Source of the DNA: Halorussus litoreus
Lineage (GTDB): Archaea > Halobacteriota > Halobacteria > Halobacteriales > Haladaptataceae
NCBI RefSeq assembly: GCF_003382685.1
Contig: NZ_QLVG01000050.1
Coordinates: forward strand, 1 to 44,395
Length of the DNA: 44,395 nt
Direction: 5' to 3'
Shown here: one piece after another, positions 23,914 through 32,214 of the stretch
Layout of the letters: the number at the start of each line of letters is the position of its first letter
How positions within the stretch are numbered: position 1 is the first letter of the stretch
Program-made: the position numbers and the translations under genes
Notes under the pieces: generated by a model
Told to the model about the DNA's origin: nothing
Database searches by the model: none
What the model saw: only the letters and a program-made list of their open reading frames with translations

Positions 23914-23941
23914 TTCCGAAAGGTATTTAATGTTTTCGGAA
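23914..23941. promoter_or_regulatory. inverted repeat enclosing the tfb TATA-like box
   Basis: TTCCGAAA at 23914-23921 and TTTCGGAA at 23934-23941 form a perfect 8-bp inverted repeat with a 12-bp spacer. The spacer contains the AT-rich minus-strand ATTAAATACC that looks like the TATA box of tfb. A dimeric regulator bound here would cover the TBP site. Confidence 0.55.
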
Positions 23942-24085
23942 CTTGTTTTCCCGAGTCACGTGAACAGGTCACACGCGAGGGCGTCCCAGCGGGCCCACCT
24001 TACGTAAGCGAAGATGTATGCGTCGTTCGCCGGGAGGACCTGTCGAACGGACGATTTAACCCGCAGGGGTGCGAACGCCCCGCCG

Positions 24086-24850
24086 ATGGACGCCGAGAAC
24101 CAGCGCGTCGTCTCGCTCGCGCCGAGCGCCACGGCGACCTTGCAGGCGCTCGGCGCGGGCGACCGCCTCGTCGGGCGGACCTTCCACTGCGACGCCGACT
24201 GCCCGCCGGTCGGCGGCTGGCTCAACCCGGACTACGAGGCGGTCGCCGACCGCGAACCCGACCTCGTGCTGACCGCCGACGACCTGCAGGCCGACGTCGC
24301 GACCGAACTCGACGAGCGCGGCCACGAGGTGTTCCACGCCGCGCCCGCGACGCTCGCGGAGGTGATCGACTCGTTCGCGGACCTCGGAGCAGCGGTCGGC
24401 CTGCCCGACGAGGGAACCGCGCTGGCCGAGCGCGCTCGGAACCGACTCGACAGGGTCGCGCGGCTCACGCCCGACGCCGAGAGCGAGCAGCCGACCGCCT
24501 ACTGCGAGGAGTGGTCCGAACCGCCGATGGCCGCGGGCAACTGGGTGCCGGAGGCGGTCGCCGCTGCAGGCGGGCGCTACCCGCTCGTGGACCCGGGCGA
24601 GCGCTCGCGCGAGGTGTCGGTCGCGGAGGTCGAGGCCGCCGCGCCGGACCACGTCGTGCTCCACGTCTGCGGCCACGGCGCGGGGGCCGACCCGACGACG
24701 ATCAGCGAGCGCGACTGGACCCTGCCGGCGATAGAGCGCGGCAACGTCCACGTCGTCGACGACTCGCTGTTGAACCAGCCGAGTCCGCACCTCGTGGAGG
24801 GAATCGAGACGCTCGCGTCGCTGTTCCACCCCGATGCTGTCGACGGCTGA
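24086..24850 (+). CDS. cobalamin-binding-type periplasmic-fold protein (BtuF/PF01497-like)
   Basis: A 254-residue protein of the helical-backbone substrate-binding family used for cobalamin and siderophores: VSLAPSATATLQALGAGDRLVG at the start (the BtuF N-terminal pattern), PDYEAVADREPDLVL, and later NWVPEAVAAAGGRYPL. It has no signal peptide or lipobox, so it is probably cytoplasmic, as is common for the haloarchaeal 'cobalamin-binding protein' branch. No permease or ATPase gene is adjacent, so a role in transport is unlikely. The start is set by CGATTTAACCCG about 21-35 bp upstream. Confidence 0.85.
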   Translation: MDAENQRVVSLAPSATATLQALGAGDRLVGRTFHCDADCPPVGGWLNPDYEAVADREPDLVLTADDLQADVATELDERGHEVFHAAPATLAEVIDSFADLGAAVGLPDEGTALAERARNRLDRVARLTPDAESEQPTAYCEEWSEPPMAAGNWVPEAVAAAGGRYPLVDPGERSREVSVAEVEAAAPDHVVLHVCGHGAGADPTTISERDWTLPAIERGNVHVVDDSLLNQPSPHLVEGIETLASLFHPDAVDG

Positions 24851-24881
24851 ACGCTGTTCTCCAGCGATTGCGGCTGTACGC

Positions 24882-25379
24882 TTACCGGTAGGCGACCGCG
24901 ACCGCGAGGAGCCCGCCGGCAGTCCCGCCGAGCGCGAGCCCGGTGACGACGGTCCCGCTCGCGCCGACCCAGATGGCCGGGGCGAGCGGCGCGACGAGAA
25001 GTCCCGAAAGCATCGCTGCCGCGCCGAGGCGTGCGCCCGTCTCGCGGTCGACGCCCGGCGTCGTGAGGAGGTCCCGGCGGTCGCGGTACCGGACCAGCCA
25101 CCCGAGCGCCACGCACGCGCCGGCCGCGAGGACGACCGTGGCGGTTCCGAGAACACGACCCGAAACGTCGAGCGCGATGGCAGCGGCCAGCGCGAGCAGT
25201 CCGGCCCCGCAGACTCCGAGGACGGCCGCGTTCGAGCGAACTGCCGCGTCGTCGGCCGCATCGACGCCGTACGACTCGCGGAATCGACTGTCGGCGCGCA
25301 GCGAGAGCGCAGCTACGACGACGCAGGCGAGGCCCGTTGCTCCCATGAGAGCGACCGCGAATCCGGTTCCCGCGTCCAT
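24882..25379 (-). CDS. hypothetical membrane protein
   Basis: A 165-residue Ala/Gly/Val-rich protein with about five hydrophobic segments (residues 6-25, 49-69, 76-95, 115-132 and 138-162). I do not recognise it. It is convergent with the cobalamin-binding-type gene and divergent from the nucleotide phosphatase gene. A T-rich CCTTTTTCACC about 25-35 bp upstream is a possible promoter. Confidence 0.6.
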   Translation of the reverse strand: MDAGTGFAVALMGATGLACVVVAALSLRADSRFRESYGVDAADDAAVRSNAAVLGVCGAGLLALAAAIALDVSGRVLGTATVVLAAGACVALGWLVRYRDRRDLLTTPGVDRETGARLGAAAMLSGLLVAPLAPAIWVGASGTVVTGLALGGTAGGLLAVAVAYR

Positions 25380-25487
25380 GGCAGGAGATGGCAGTTCGCG
25401 GTGAAAAAGGTGGGTGCGACGAGGCCACTAATCGGGAAGTGCGCGGGGAGCGAAACCGCCAAGTCGACCGGGCGTCTGGCTCTCTCC

Positions 25488-26006
25488 ATGCGAGTCGGCG
25501 TCGGCAGCACGAACCCCGTCAAGCGCAGCGCGACCGAGTCGGCGCTCGGGGACCTCCCAGGCGCGTCGGTCGAGTCCGTCGCGGTCGCGTCGGGCGTGAG
25601 CGAACAGCCGGTCGGCGAGCCCGAGACGGTCCGTGGGGCGGAGAATCGGGCGCACAACATCCTCGACGCCGGCGACTACGACCTCGGCGTCGGGCTGGAG
25701 GGCGGCGTCGCCGAAGTCGATGGCGCGGACGGCCTCTTCCTACTCATGTGGGCCGCCGTGACCGACGGCAAGCGGACGGGATTGGGCGCTGGTCCCCGAC
25801 TCCGACTTCCCGACGCCATCGCGACCCGAGTCCGCGACGGCGAGGAGCTCGGCCCGGTGATGGACGACGTGCTCGGGATGGACGGCGTGGCCGAGAAGCA
25901 GGGCGCGGCGGGCGCGCTCACCGGCGGCATCATCGACCGCGAGAGCGCGCTGGAGCAGGCAGTCGCCGGGGCGTTCGGCCCGTTCGTAACGGAATTTTAC
26001 GAGTAG
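25488..26006 (+). CDS. yjjX: inosine/xanthosine triphosphatase
   Basis: A 172-residue enzyme of the NTPase/YjjX family that hydrolyses deaminated purine nucleotides (ITP, XTP) to keep them out of DNA and RNA. The N-terminus VGVGSTNPVKRSA is the phosphate-binding signature, GLEGGV is the central acidic motif, and GAAGALTGGIIDR matches the C-terminal loop. The ATG at MRVGVG is chosen because the signature must lie at the extreme N-terminus. Length is normal for the family. Confidence 0.9.
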   Translation: MRVGVGSTNPVKRSATESALGDLPGASVESVAVASGVSEQPVGEPETVRGAENRAHNILDAGDYDLGVGLEGGVAEVDGADGLFLLMWAAVTDGKRTGLGAGPRLRLPDAIATRVRDGEELGPVMDDVLGMDGVAEKQGAAGALTGGIIDRESALEQAVAGAFGPFVTEFYE

Positions 26007-26015
26007 CGAAAGTCG

Positions 26016-26426
26016 TCATCGTCCGCGTTCGAAATCGGGGTTCCGTTCGTCGCGGTCGGGGCGCAGTTCGTCGGGGTCGAAAGTCCCACTGCGGTCGACG
26101 TCCACGTCCTCGGTCTCGATCAGCTTCTCGACCTGCCGCTCGAACTCCGCGTCGCCGATCTCGCCGCGGGCGTAGCGGTTCCTGAGCTGGGTCAACGCGT
26201 CGTCGGCGTCGGCATCGGCGTCCGACGCGGCGTCGGCGGACGAGCCGCCGAGCGCCGGCAGGAGCTCCTCACCGACGATGGGGATGAGCGGCGTGAGCAG
26301 GAACCAGCCCACGACGAACACGAGTATCCCGATCTCCCAGCCCACGAACAGCAGCGCGAGCGTGCCGAGCGGCAGCGTCGCGACTGCGACGATTGCGGTG
26401 AGCGCGCCCGTGAGATCGTCGGCCAT
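26016..26426 (-). CDS. SHOCT-domain small membrane protein (paralogue of 11975-12490)
   Basis: A 136-residue protein with two hydrophobic segments (about residues 6-22 and 24-48), an acidic Asp/Ala linker and a SHOCT domain LRNRYARGEIGDAEFERQVEKLIE (about 81-104), then a charged tail. The SHOCT segment is closely similar to that of the 11975-12490 protein. The start is supported by an AATAATTATT element upstream. It is convergent with yjjX, 9 bp away. Confidence 0.75.
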   Translation of the reverse strand: MADDLTGALTAIVAVATLPLGTLALLFVGWEIGILVFVVGWFLLTPLIPIVGEELLPALGGSSADAASDADADADDALTQLRNRYARGEIGDAEFERQVEKLIETEDVDVDRSGTFDPDELRPDRDERNPDFERGR

Positions 26427-26450
26427 GTCAGTCGGTACCCGAGGCTGGAC

Positions 26451-26461
26451 AATAATTATTT
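26451..26461 (-). promoter_or_regulatory. TATA-like element for the second SHOCT gene
   Basis: Minus-strand AAATAATTATT lies 25-35 bp upstream of the ATG at 26426. Confidence 0.6.
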
Positions 26462-26538
26462 CGCAGTCCATCGACACGTGGGTCGGCTGGGTGCTCGCGG
26501 TGAAGGCGTCCCCCACCGTCAGTCGTTTCTCACAGCCG

Positions 26539-28380
26539 TCAGTCGTTGGCCGGTTCCGTGGGCTCGGTCCCTGTCCGGACGTCTGCGCTCTCCTCGACCG
26601 CGGTGGTCAGCGAGACGTTCAGCCAGAGCATCGAAGCGACTCCGCCGATCAGCGTGACGACGTTCTTCACCGCGTGGTCGAGGATTGCTGCGCCGAGCGC
26701 GACCGCGCTGGGGATCGGAGTCAGCCCGATCACGAGCAGGGTGAACGCGCCCTCGTAGAGGCCGATGCCGCCGGGCGAGAGCGGCAGGACCTTGGCGAGG
26801 TTGCCCACGCTGACCGCGAAGAAACAGACGGTGACCAGCATCGGGAGCGACAGCGACACCGCCGGGAACGCGGCCAGCACGAGCAGCGCGGTCAGCACGT
26901 CGAGCGACCAGATGACGAGGCTCGACGCGCCGACCGAGAGGAACGCCCGCCGATTGCCCGCGACGGTCTGGACGTCGCCCGTGAACCGCTCGATGATGCC
27001 CGCCACGTAGTCGGCGTACGAGTCGCTGCTGAACCGGGAGACGGCCGCCCGGACGTAGTTGCGATCCGAGCGTGCGCTGGCGACGATGACCACGACAGCG
27101 AGGATGGCCGCCAGTCCGACGCCACCCGCGACGTACACCGCGGTCTGGCCGCTGTCGCCCACTTCGCTCCCTGCTGCTCCCGAGCCGAACAGCGCCGATT
27201 CGAGCCCTCCGGTCGCGCCCGTGAGCGCGAGGCCCATCAGGACGACGCCCGCGAGCATCGTGATGGTCAGCAGGTCGAACACGCGCTCGACCGCCAGCGA
27301 GGCGAAGCCCGTGGGGTACGGAATCGACCGGCGGGCCTTCACGACGTAGGCCCGCACCGCGTCGCCGGCCCGCGCCGGGAACACGAGGTTGCCGGTCTGG
27401 CTCACGAAGATGGCACCCGTCAGGAAGCCCGCGTCCTCGGTGTAGCCCAGTTCTTCGAGGATGTCCCGATACCGGGTCCCCCGGAGGGGCCACGACAGCA
27501 GGTAGACCAGTGCGGCCGCGCCGACGAGCGCCGGGTCGGCCGCGCTCATCTGGTCGAGCACCTCGCCGAGCGGGAGGTACTGACCCATCAGCGCGACGGC
27601 GACGATGGTGAGGAAGATGCCGGCCAGAATCGACACCCGGCGGGTGATGCGGGGCTGGACCGCGAACTCCCACCAGCAGCGCATGATCTGGCTCCCCATC
27701 CCGAACACGTCGCGCACGATGTCGACCTTCGAGTCGCCCTTCGGCATCCAGTCGACCGCGAACTCCTCGACCGCGTACCCACGGCGCTGGGCCCGCACCA
27801 GGACCTCGGTGTCCCAGAACCAGTGTTCGTCCTCCACGTCGTCGAGCACGTCGAACAGCGCGGTCCGGTCGAACGCCTTGAAGCCGCACTGGTGGTCGCG
27901 CATCTCCGAGCTGAGGAACAATCTGGTCAGGCCGTTGAACCCACGGCTCGCCACGTCGCGCTTGGCGGGGCGGTCGGCCTCGTCGCCCGGCATCCACCGC
28001 GACCCGGTCGCGAAGTCGTACTCGCCCGACCGGACGCTCTCGACCAGGTGCTCCAGATGCTTCATGTCCGTGGCGAGGTCGGTGTCGAAGTACACCAGCG
28101 TCTCGCCGTCGGCGGCCTCGAACGCCCGGTTCAGGGCACCGCCGCGTCCCAGTCGCTCGTCACTGTGGAAATGTCGAATCCGGTCGTCCTCGGCAGCCAT
28201 CCGGTCGGCGATCTCTGGGGTCCGGTCGTCGCAGCCGTCCTCGGCCACGATGACCTCGAACGTCCCCGCGGGTAGAAAGCCGGCTAACGTGTCGAGCGTC
28301 GTCTCCACGGTGTTCTCGATGGTCGCCTCCTCGTTGTACGCCGGGAGGACGACGCTCACTTCGACTGCGCGACCGCTCAT
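26539..28380 (-). CDS. aglD: AglD-like dolichyl-phosphate hexosyltransferase (GT2 plus flippase-like membrane domain)
   Basis: A 613-residue membrane protein of N-glycosylation. Residues 5-235 are a GT2 glycosyltransferase: VVLPAYNEEATI, the nucleotide-sugar aspartates in AEDGCDD, the FDTD motif with D99 and D101, and WDTEVLVRAQRRG near 189. Residues 240-600 carry about eight or nine membrane helices of the flippase-like (PF03706-type) domain. This fusion is the architecture of Haloferax AglD, which charges dolichol phosphate with the final hexose of the S-layer glycan. The gene is alone, with a TATA-like TACTTAGG about 25 bp upstream; no other agl genes are near. The exact sugar cannot be told. 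Confidence 0.82.
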   Translation of the reverse strand: MSGRAVEVSVVLPAYNEEATIENTVETTLDTLAGFLPAGTFEVIVAEDGCDDRTPEIADRMAAEDDRIRHFHSDERLGRGGALNRAFEAADGETLVYFDTDLATDMKHLEHLVESVRSGEYDFATGSRWMPGDEADRPAKRDVASRGFNGLTRLFLSSEMRDHQCGFKAFDRTALFDVLDDVEDEHWFWDTEVLVRAQRRGYAVEEFAVDWMPKGDSKVDIVRDVFGMGSQIMRCWWEFAVQPRITRRVSILAGIFLTIVAVALMGQYLPLGEVLDQMSAADPALVGAAALVYLLSWPLRGTRYRDILEELGYTEDAGFLTGAIFVSQTGNLVFPARAGDAVRAYVVKARRSIPYPTGFASLAVERVFDLLTITMLAGVVLMGLALTGATGGLESALFGSGAAGSEVGDSGQTAVYVAGGVGLAAILAVVVIVASARSDRNYVRAAVSRFSSDSYADYVAGIIERFTGDVQTVAGNRRAFLSVGASSLVIWSLDVLTALLVLAAFPAVSLSLPMLVTVCFFAVSVGNLAKVLPLSPGGIGLYEGAFTLLVIGLTPIPSAVALGAAILDHAVKNVVTLIGGVASMLWLNVSLTTAVEESADVRTGTEPTEPAND

Positions 28381-28792
28381 TATCGAGTGACTCAGTCCCG
28401 CCGCCTAAGTACCTTCTGCTCCGTTCCAGCGTCTTCGAGCCGGTAGGTCGGCCTTTGCTCTCCGGTCGGATTTCGACTGTCGAGAAACCCGACGTGGACC
28501 GAAGTCGTGGGCCCGTTACTCGCAGAAATGGGAGCTTTCGCGACGATAGAACGCGCTCGGTGGCCCGTTGTTCACCCGACGGAGACACTGTTCCCCGGGC
28601 GGAGATTTCGGACCTGCCCTCGGACAGACGCTCGATGGCCGTACCGAAACTCCCGATTAACCAGCCGTACCAACACCCCCGTCCGGGGTGGTTTCGTTCA
28701 CAGTTCTTTTCGGTAAAAGAGCATGAGTGCGCCGGGTTAACTCCACGTACCAAATCCACTAAGGCGGACTCCGTCCAAGCTGGAAGTACGTC
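28381..28792. other. 412-bp intergenic region between divergent genes
   Basis: Open frames of 69-113 codons exist on both strands but lack family features and look like composition artefacts. The left end carries the promoter of the AglD-like gene. At about 28673-28689 a small hairpin CACCCC-N5-GGGGTG is followed by T-rich DNA (TTTCG...TTCTTTTCGG, 28691-28713). Nothing else is recognisable. Confidence 0.5.
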
Positions 28793-29035
28793 ATGAGCAC
28801 CACCGCGACCGCCAGCGCGACCACCCTGACCGACAAGCAGCAGCGAATCCTGCAGTACCTCCGCAAGAAGGGCCAGATGAAGACCTACTTCAAGTCCCGA
28901 CTCATCGGCGACGAGCTCGGGATGACCGCCAAGGAGGTCGGCGCGAACATGACCGCCATCGCCGAGGGCGAGTTCGACGTGGACGTCGAGAAGTGGGGCT
29001 ACTCGTCGTCGACGACGTGGAAGGTCACGGCCTGA
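28793..29035 (+). CDS. small winged-helix protein (DUF7123-like)
   Basis: An 80-residue protein. After a Ser/Thr/Ala-rich N-terminus, residues 12-78 form a winged helix: TDKQQRILQYLRKKG (helix 1), TYFKSRLIGDELGMTAKEVGANMTAI (helices 2 and 3) and a wing ending WGYSSSTTWKVT. It resembles the conserved haloarchaeal DUF7123 family. It is probably a DNA-binding regulator. It has long non-coding DNA on both sides, so it stands alone. Confidence 0.8.
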   Translation: MSTTATASATTLTDKQQRILQYLRKKGQMKTYFKSRLIGDELGMTAKEVGANMTAIAEGEFDVDVEKWGYSSSTTWKVTA

Positions 29036-29396
29036 ACGCGCTCGATATCGAATCCGTCGTCACGCACCGAACCGCGATCAGGTGGACTACTGGTACGCTC
29101 TGCGGTCGGGCCGCTCGCAGGTCCCTCGTCCGCCCGCAGGTCCCCGCCGTCCGCCCTCCAATCGCCCCGTTCACGACGGTTCCGTTTCCTCACGCCGCTC
29201 CCTTCCCTTCGATTCGCCGCGGCCGGGCGAGCGTGCGAGCGTGCAGTCGCACGCTCGCCCGGCCGCTCGGCTCAGATCGACGGTCCAATAGCCACAATCG
29301 GAGGCTTCTGTACTTTGGAGAGCGCTACCTAACAGTTTCCAACCGAGACTATCGCGGCGTCTACCTCTCCAAGAGAACTGCGAGGTGAGCGACGGG
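29036..29396. other. 361-bp intergenic region with a large hairpin
   Basis: No convincing gene. The main content is the 48-nt hairpin at 29219-29266. The DNA after it (about 29267-29390) is less GC-rich and without an obvious structure. The flanking genes are convergent, so both transcripts end in this region. Confidence 0.55.
29219..29266. repeat. perfect 20-bp inverted repeat between convergent genes
   Basis: Arms 29219-29238 and 29247-29266 are perfectly complementary over 20 bp with an 8-nt loop (GCGTGCAG). It lies 183 bp after the winged-helix stop and 130 bp from the stop of the convergent gene. As transcribed RNA it would be a very stable stem from either direction. Confidence 0.85.
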
Positions 29397-30008
29397 CTAC
29401 GGATCGAACGAGATGAAACTGTCTGCCTGCGCGGCGAACGTCGCGGCGCGCTCGCCGAACGAGTCGGCGTACCTGACGAGCAGAGTGATGACCGTCTCGG
29501 GGCGGCGGACCGCATAGCCGTCCTCGCGGTCGAGCAGGCCTGCCTCTTCGAGGTCGGTGGCGTACTTGCTCACGGTCGGTCGCGACACGTCGAGGACGTC
29601 GGCCACGTCGCTGCCGGTGGCGTCGGGGTCGCGCAGCAACTCGACGAGCATCCCGCGGGGCGTCTCCCGCCGGAGGTAGCCCAGCGCGACCTGCTCGAAG
29701 GAGGAGAACTGGCCGGCGGGATAGAAGCGCCGATAGTCGCCGTCCCGGCGGCTTTCGACCGCTTCGGCGTCGACCAGCTGGCGGAGGTGGTGCTGGGTCT
29801 CGCCGGTCCCGAGCTTGAGGTCGTCGCGGACCTTCGAGAAATGCGCGCCCGGCGTGGTCGCCACGTAGCCCGCGATGGCGTCACGGGCCTCGCTCTCGCC
29901 GCTGTCGGCCTCGGCACCGAACGACGCCAGCGGCGTCGCGGCCCCGAGGACCGCGAACCGACGGAGCGTCGCCCGCTTATTTTCATCCACTTCGGAGCGC
30001 TCAACCAT
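29397..30008 (-). CDS. two-winged-helix transcriptional regulator
   Basis: A 203-residue protein with two winged-helix domains. The first spans about residues 42-100 (ATTPGAHFSKVRDDLKLGTGETQHHLRQLVDAEAV) and the second about 105-160 (MLVELLRDPDATGSDVADVLDVSRPTVSKYATDLEEAGLL). This tandem layout is common in haloarchaeal MarR-like regulators. A short hydrophobic segment near residues 16-28 could be a membrane anchor or part of the fold. A TATA-like CGTTTTAGTG 26-35 bp upstream supports the start. It lies downstream of the SPFH gene on the same strand but 238 bp away, so separate transcription is likely. Confidence 0.82.
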   Translation of the reverse strand: MVERSEVDENKRATLRRFAVLGAATPLASFGAEADSGESEARDAIAGYVATTPGAHFSKVRDDLKLGTGETQHHLRQLVDAEAVESRRDGDYRRFYPAGQFSSFEQVALGYLRRETPRGMLVELLRDPDATGSDVADVLDVSRPTVSKYATDLEEAGLLDREDGYAVRRPETVITLLVRYADSFGERAATFAAQADSFISFDP

Positions 30009-30033
30009 CTACAAAAGGAGAATCGGCGTGGAG

Positions 30034-30043
30034 CACTAAAACG
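30034..30043 (-). promoter_or_regulatory. TATA-like element for the two-winged-helix regulator
   Basis: Minus-strand CGTTTTAGTG lies 26-35 bp upstream of the ATG at 30008. Confidence 0.5.
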
Positions 30044-30246
30044 TCTTCGGCTCGGGAGTCGGTCACACGGCCGAGAGGTCCGAATCGCCGACGACAGGCG
30101 TCGAGTGGCGGGTTCGGGTCGAGTTGTTCTCGAGTCCTTTCGAACGCCAGTAACTACTGGATTCAAATAGGGTCGGAAAACGAACGGCTGGTGGCAGTCG
30201 GGAAACGGGCAGCGGACGGCTGCGGAAAACGAGAAGAAACGCCGGA

Positions 30247-31413
30247 TTACTCGACTTCTTTCTCCATCTCGGCGTCGAGTTCGGCCTGCACGTCTTCCAT
30301 GTCGGGGTTCTCCTCGTCCATCTCTTGGATGACCTCGTCGGGGCTCTTGATGTCGGCCGGGTCCTCGCCCTGCTTGATGGCCTCGGCCTCCTGCTCCATC
30401 GCTTCGACGTCCATCTCGGCTTCCTCGTCGATCTGGCCGAGGATCTCCTCGATGTTGTCGAGGCCGATGAGTTCGCGCGTCTCCTCGTCGAAGTCGAGGC
30501 TGTCGAGCTGGTCGCCGTCCGTCTCCACGTCGCTGCCGGTCAGGTGCTTGCCGTACCGACCGACCAGCGAGGACAGCTCCTGCGGGAGCACGAACGTCGT
30601 GGACTCGCCCTGCCCGATGGATTCGAGCGTCTCCATGCCCTTGTCGATGACCGCGCGCTCGCCCATCGACTCGGCGGACTTCGCGCGCAGCACGGTCGAC
30701 ACCGCGTCACCCTGCGCTTCGAGGATCTGGCTCTGCTTCTCACCCTGCGCCCGGATGATGTTGGACTGCTTGTCACCCTCCGCCTGCTCGATGGCGCTCC
30801 GGCGCTCACCCTGTGCTTCCAGAATCATGGCGCGCCGTTTGCGCTCCGCGGAGGTCTGTTGCTCCATCGCCTGCTGGACGTCCTTGCTCGGGTTGACCTC
30901 CCGGACCTCGACGCTCTCGACGCGGATCCCCCACTCGTCGGTCGGCTCGTCGAGCTCCTGGCGGATCTTGGCGTTGATCTGCTGGCGCTTGTTGAGCGTG
31001 TCGTCGAGTTCCATGTCGCCCAGCACCGCACGCAGCGTGGTCTGGGCGAGGTTCGAGACGGCGCGCTTGTAGTCTTCGACTTCGAGGAACGCCTTCTTGG
31101 CGTCCATGACCTTGATGTAGACGACGGCGTCGGCGGTCACCGGCGAGTTGTCGCGGGTGATGGCCTCCTGTCGGGGCACGTCGAGCGTCTGGGTCCGCAT
31201 ATCGAAGCGGTGGGTCGCGCTCACGAACGGCGGCACGAAGTTGATACCCGGTTCGAGCAGCTTCCGGTACTCGCCGAACACCGTCAGCGCGCGTTTCTCG
31301 GTGGCGTCGACGATCTCGACCGACTGCCAGATGGTGATGACGGCCAGCACGAGGACCAGCAACGCGACGACCGTGAAGCCCTCGAGCGCACCCGTCTGTA
31401 GTGGAACGAACAT
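30247..31413 (-). CDS. SPFH/band 7 (stomatin-prohibitin-like) membrane protein
   Basis: A 388-residue protein with one N-terminal membrane helix (about residues 11-30), an SPFH domain (about 32-200), an Ala/Glu/Gln-rich coiled coil (about 195-265) and a very acidic C-terminal tail (about 300-388). It would form oligomeric cages or scaffolds on the membrane. Members of this family are usually encoded beside NfeD-type proteins, and here the NfeD-like gene is directly upstream (113 bp). The tail is longer and more acidic than in bacterial homologues. Confidence 0.92.
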   Translation of the reverse strand: MFVPLQTGALEGFTVVALLVLVLAVITIWQSVEIVDATEKRALTVFGEYRKLLEPGINFVPPFVSATHRFDMRTQTLDVPRQEAITRDNSPVTADAVVYIKVMDAKKAFLEVEDYKRAVSNLAQTTLRAVLGDMELDDTLNKRQQINAKIRQELDEPTDEWGIRVESVEVREVNPSKDVQQAMEQQTSAERKRRAMILEAQGERRSAIEQAEGDKQSNIIRAQGEKQSQILEAQGDAVSTVLRAKSAESMGERAVIDKGMETLESIGQGESTTFVLPQELSSLVGRYGKHLTGSDVETDGDQLDSLDFDEETRELIGLDNIEEILGQIDEEAEMDVEAMEQEAEAIKQGEDPADIKSPDEVIQEMDEENPDMEDVQAELDAEMEKEVE

Positions 31414-31435
31414 ACTCGACTGTTAGAAAGATGTA

Positions 31436-31445
31436 GTGTTAAGCG
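31436..31445 (-). promoter_or_regulatory. TATA-like element for the SPFH gene
   Basis: Minus-strand CGCTTAACAC lies 23-32 bp upstream of the SPFH start, so SPFH can be transcribed independently of the NfeD-like gene. Confidence 0.5.
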
Positions 31446-31526
31446 TTCCCCTCGCCGCCGGCCGGAAGCGGGGCGCAAGCTTGCGGACGCAGGTCTCGCA
31501 CGTGCTTTCGATGCAGGAGCAGCGCG

Positions 31527-32084
31527 TCACACACCTTCGGTGTCGGTCTCGCGCTCCGGTTCGGGTTCGGTCTCCGCGGCGTTCCGGCCCTCCCGGAGTT
31601 CGCGGTCGATGGGGTCCTCGATGGCCTCCAGCGACTCGACCGTGACGACGTTGCCGCCGCCGGGGTCGACCACCATCACCTCGGTCCCCTCCGGAATCTC
31701 GTCGCGGACGCTCCGGGCGGCGTAGTAGGGGTTGAACCCGCCTTCGAGGAGCTTGATCTGGCCATCCTGGGGCGTGACGCGCTCGGTGACGCGGCCGGTC
31801 TTGCCCTTCAGCGAGTCGGAGTCGCTCGTGCGCGCGACCCCCTTGCCGCCGTAGAGGTCGAGCTCCCGGTAGCCGTACAGCGCCACCGCCCCGAAGGCCA
31901 AGACGAGCGCGGCCAACAGCAGCGGCGACGCCAGCGGCCCGAGCAATAGTCCGACCAGCCCCGCGAACGTGAGCGCCACCCCGAGCACGATGAAGTGCGC
32001 ACCCGGAATCAGCGCCTCGGCGATGGACAGCCCGACGCCTGCGACGAGGAGCAACAGCGGGAGCGATTCCAGCAGCGGTGCCAT
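31527..32084 (-). CDS. NfeD-like membrane protein
   Basis: A 185-residue protein with three or four hydrophobic segments (residues 8-80) followed by the OB-fold NfeD C-terminal domain (about 92-160, with GKTGRVTERVTPQDGQIKL and GTEVMVVDPGGGNVVTVE) and an acidic tail. NfeD proteins partner SPFH proteins in membrane quality control or microdomain organisation. The ATG at MAPLL is preferred to a GTG six bases upstream, but both fit the TATA-like CGGTTAACGT region. No ClpP-like protease domain is fused, so this is the short NfeD class. Confidence 0.87.
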   Translation of the reverse strand: MAPLLESLPLLLLVAGVGLSIAEALIPGAHFIVLGVALTFAGLVGLLLGPLASPLLLAALVLAFGAVALYGYRELDLYGGKGVARTSDSDSLKGKTGRVTERVTPQDGQIKLLEGGFNPYYAARSVRDEIPEGTEVMVVDPGGGNVVTVESLEAIEDPIDRELREGRNAAETEPEPERETDTEGV

Positions 32085-32214
32085 ATCCACGTCTTGGTAG
32101 TCGGCGCGGTTAACGTTTTGCAGTCAGTTTGCAATCCTCCGGAGAACAGTGTCGGGGTCGAGCGCGATGGTGGTCGCAGTCATCCCGGACGGCCGGGCGA
32201 CGACCGACCCCCAG

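Noticed and set aside
26278-28275. 665-codon plus-strand frame antisense to the AglD-like gene
   Set aside because: Shadow frame with His/Arg/Asp-rich low-complexity composition and no domain.
28455-28796. 113-codon plus-strand frame in the gap before the DUF7123-like gene
   Set aside because: Composition (Arg, Ser and Pro rich) is unlike the acidic proteins of this genome, and no promoter or family is seen.
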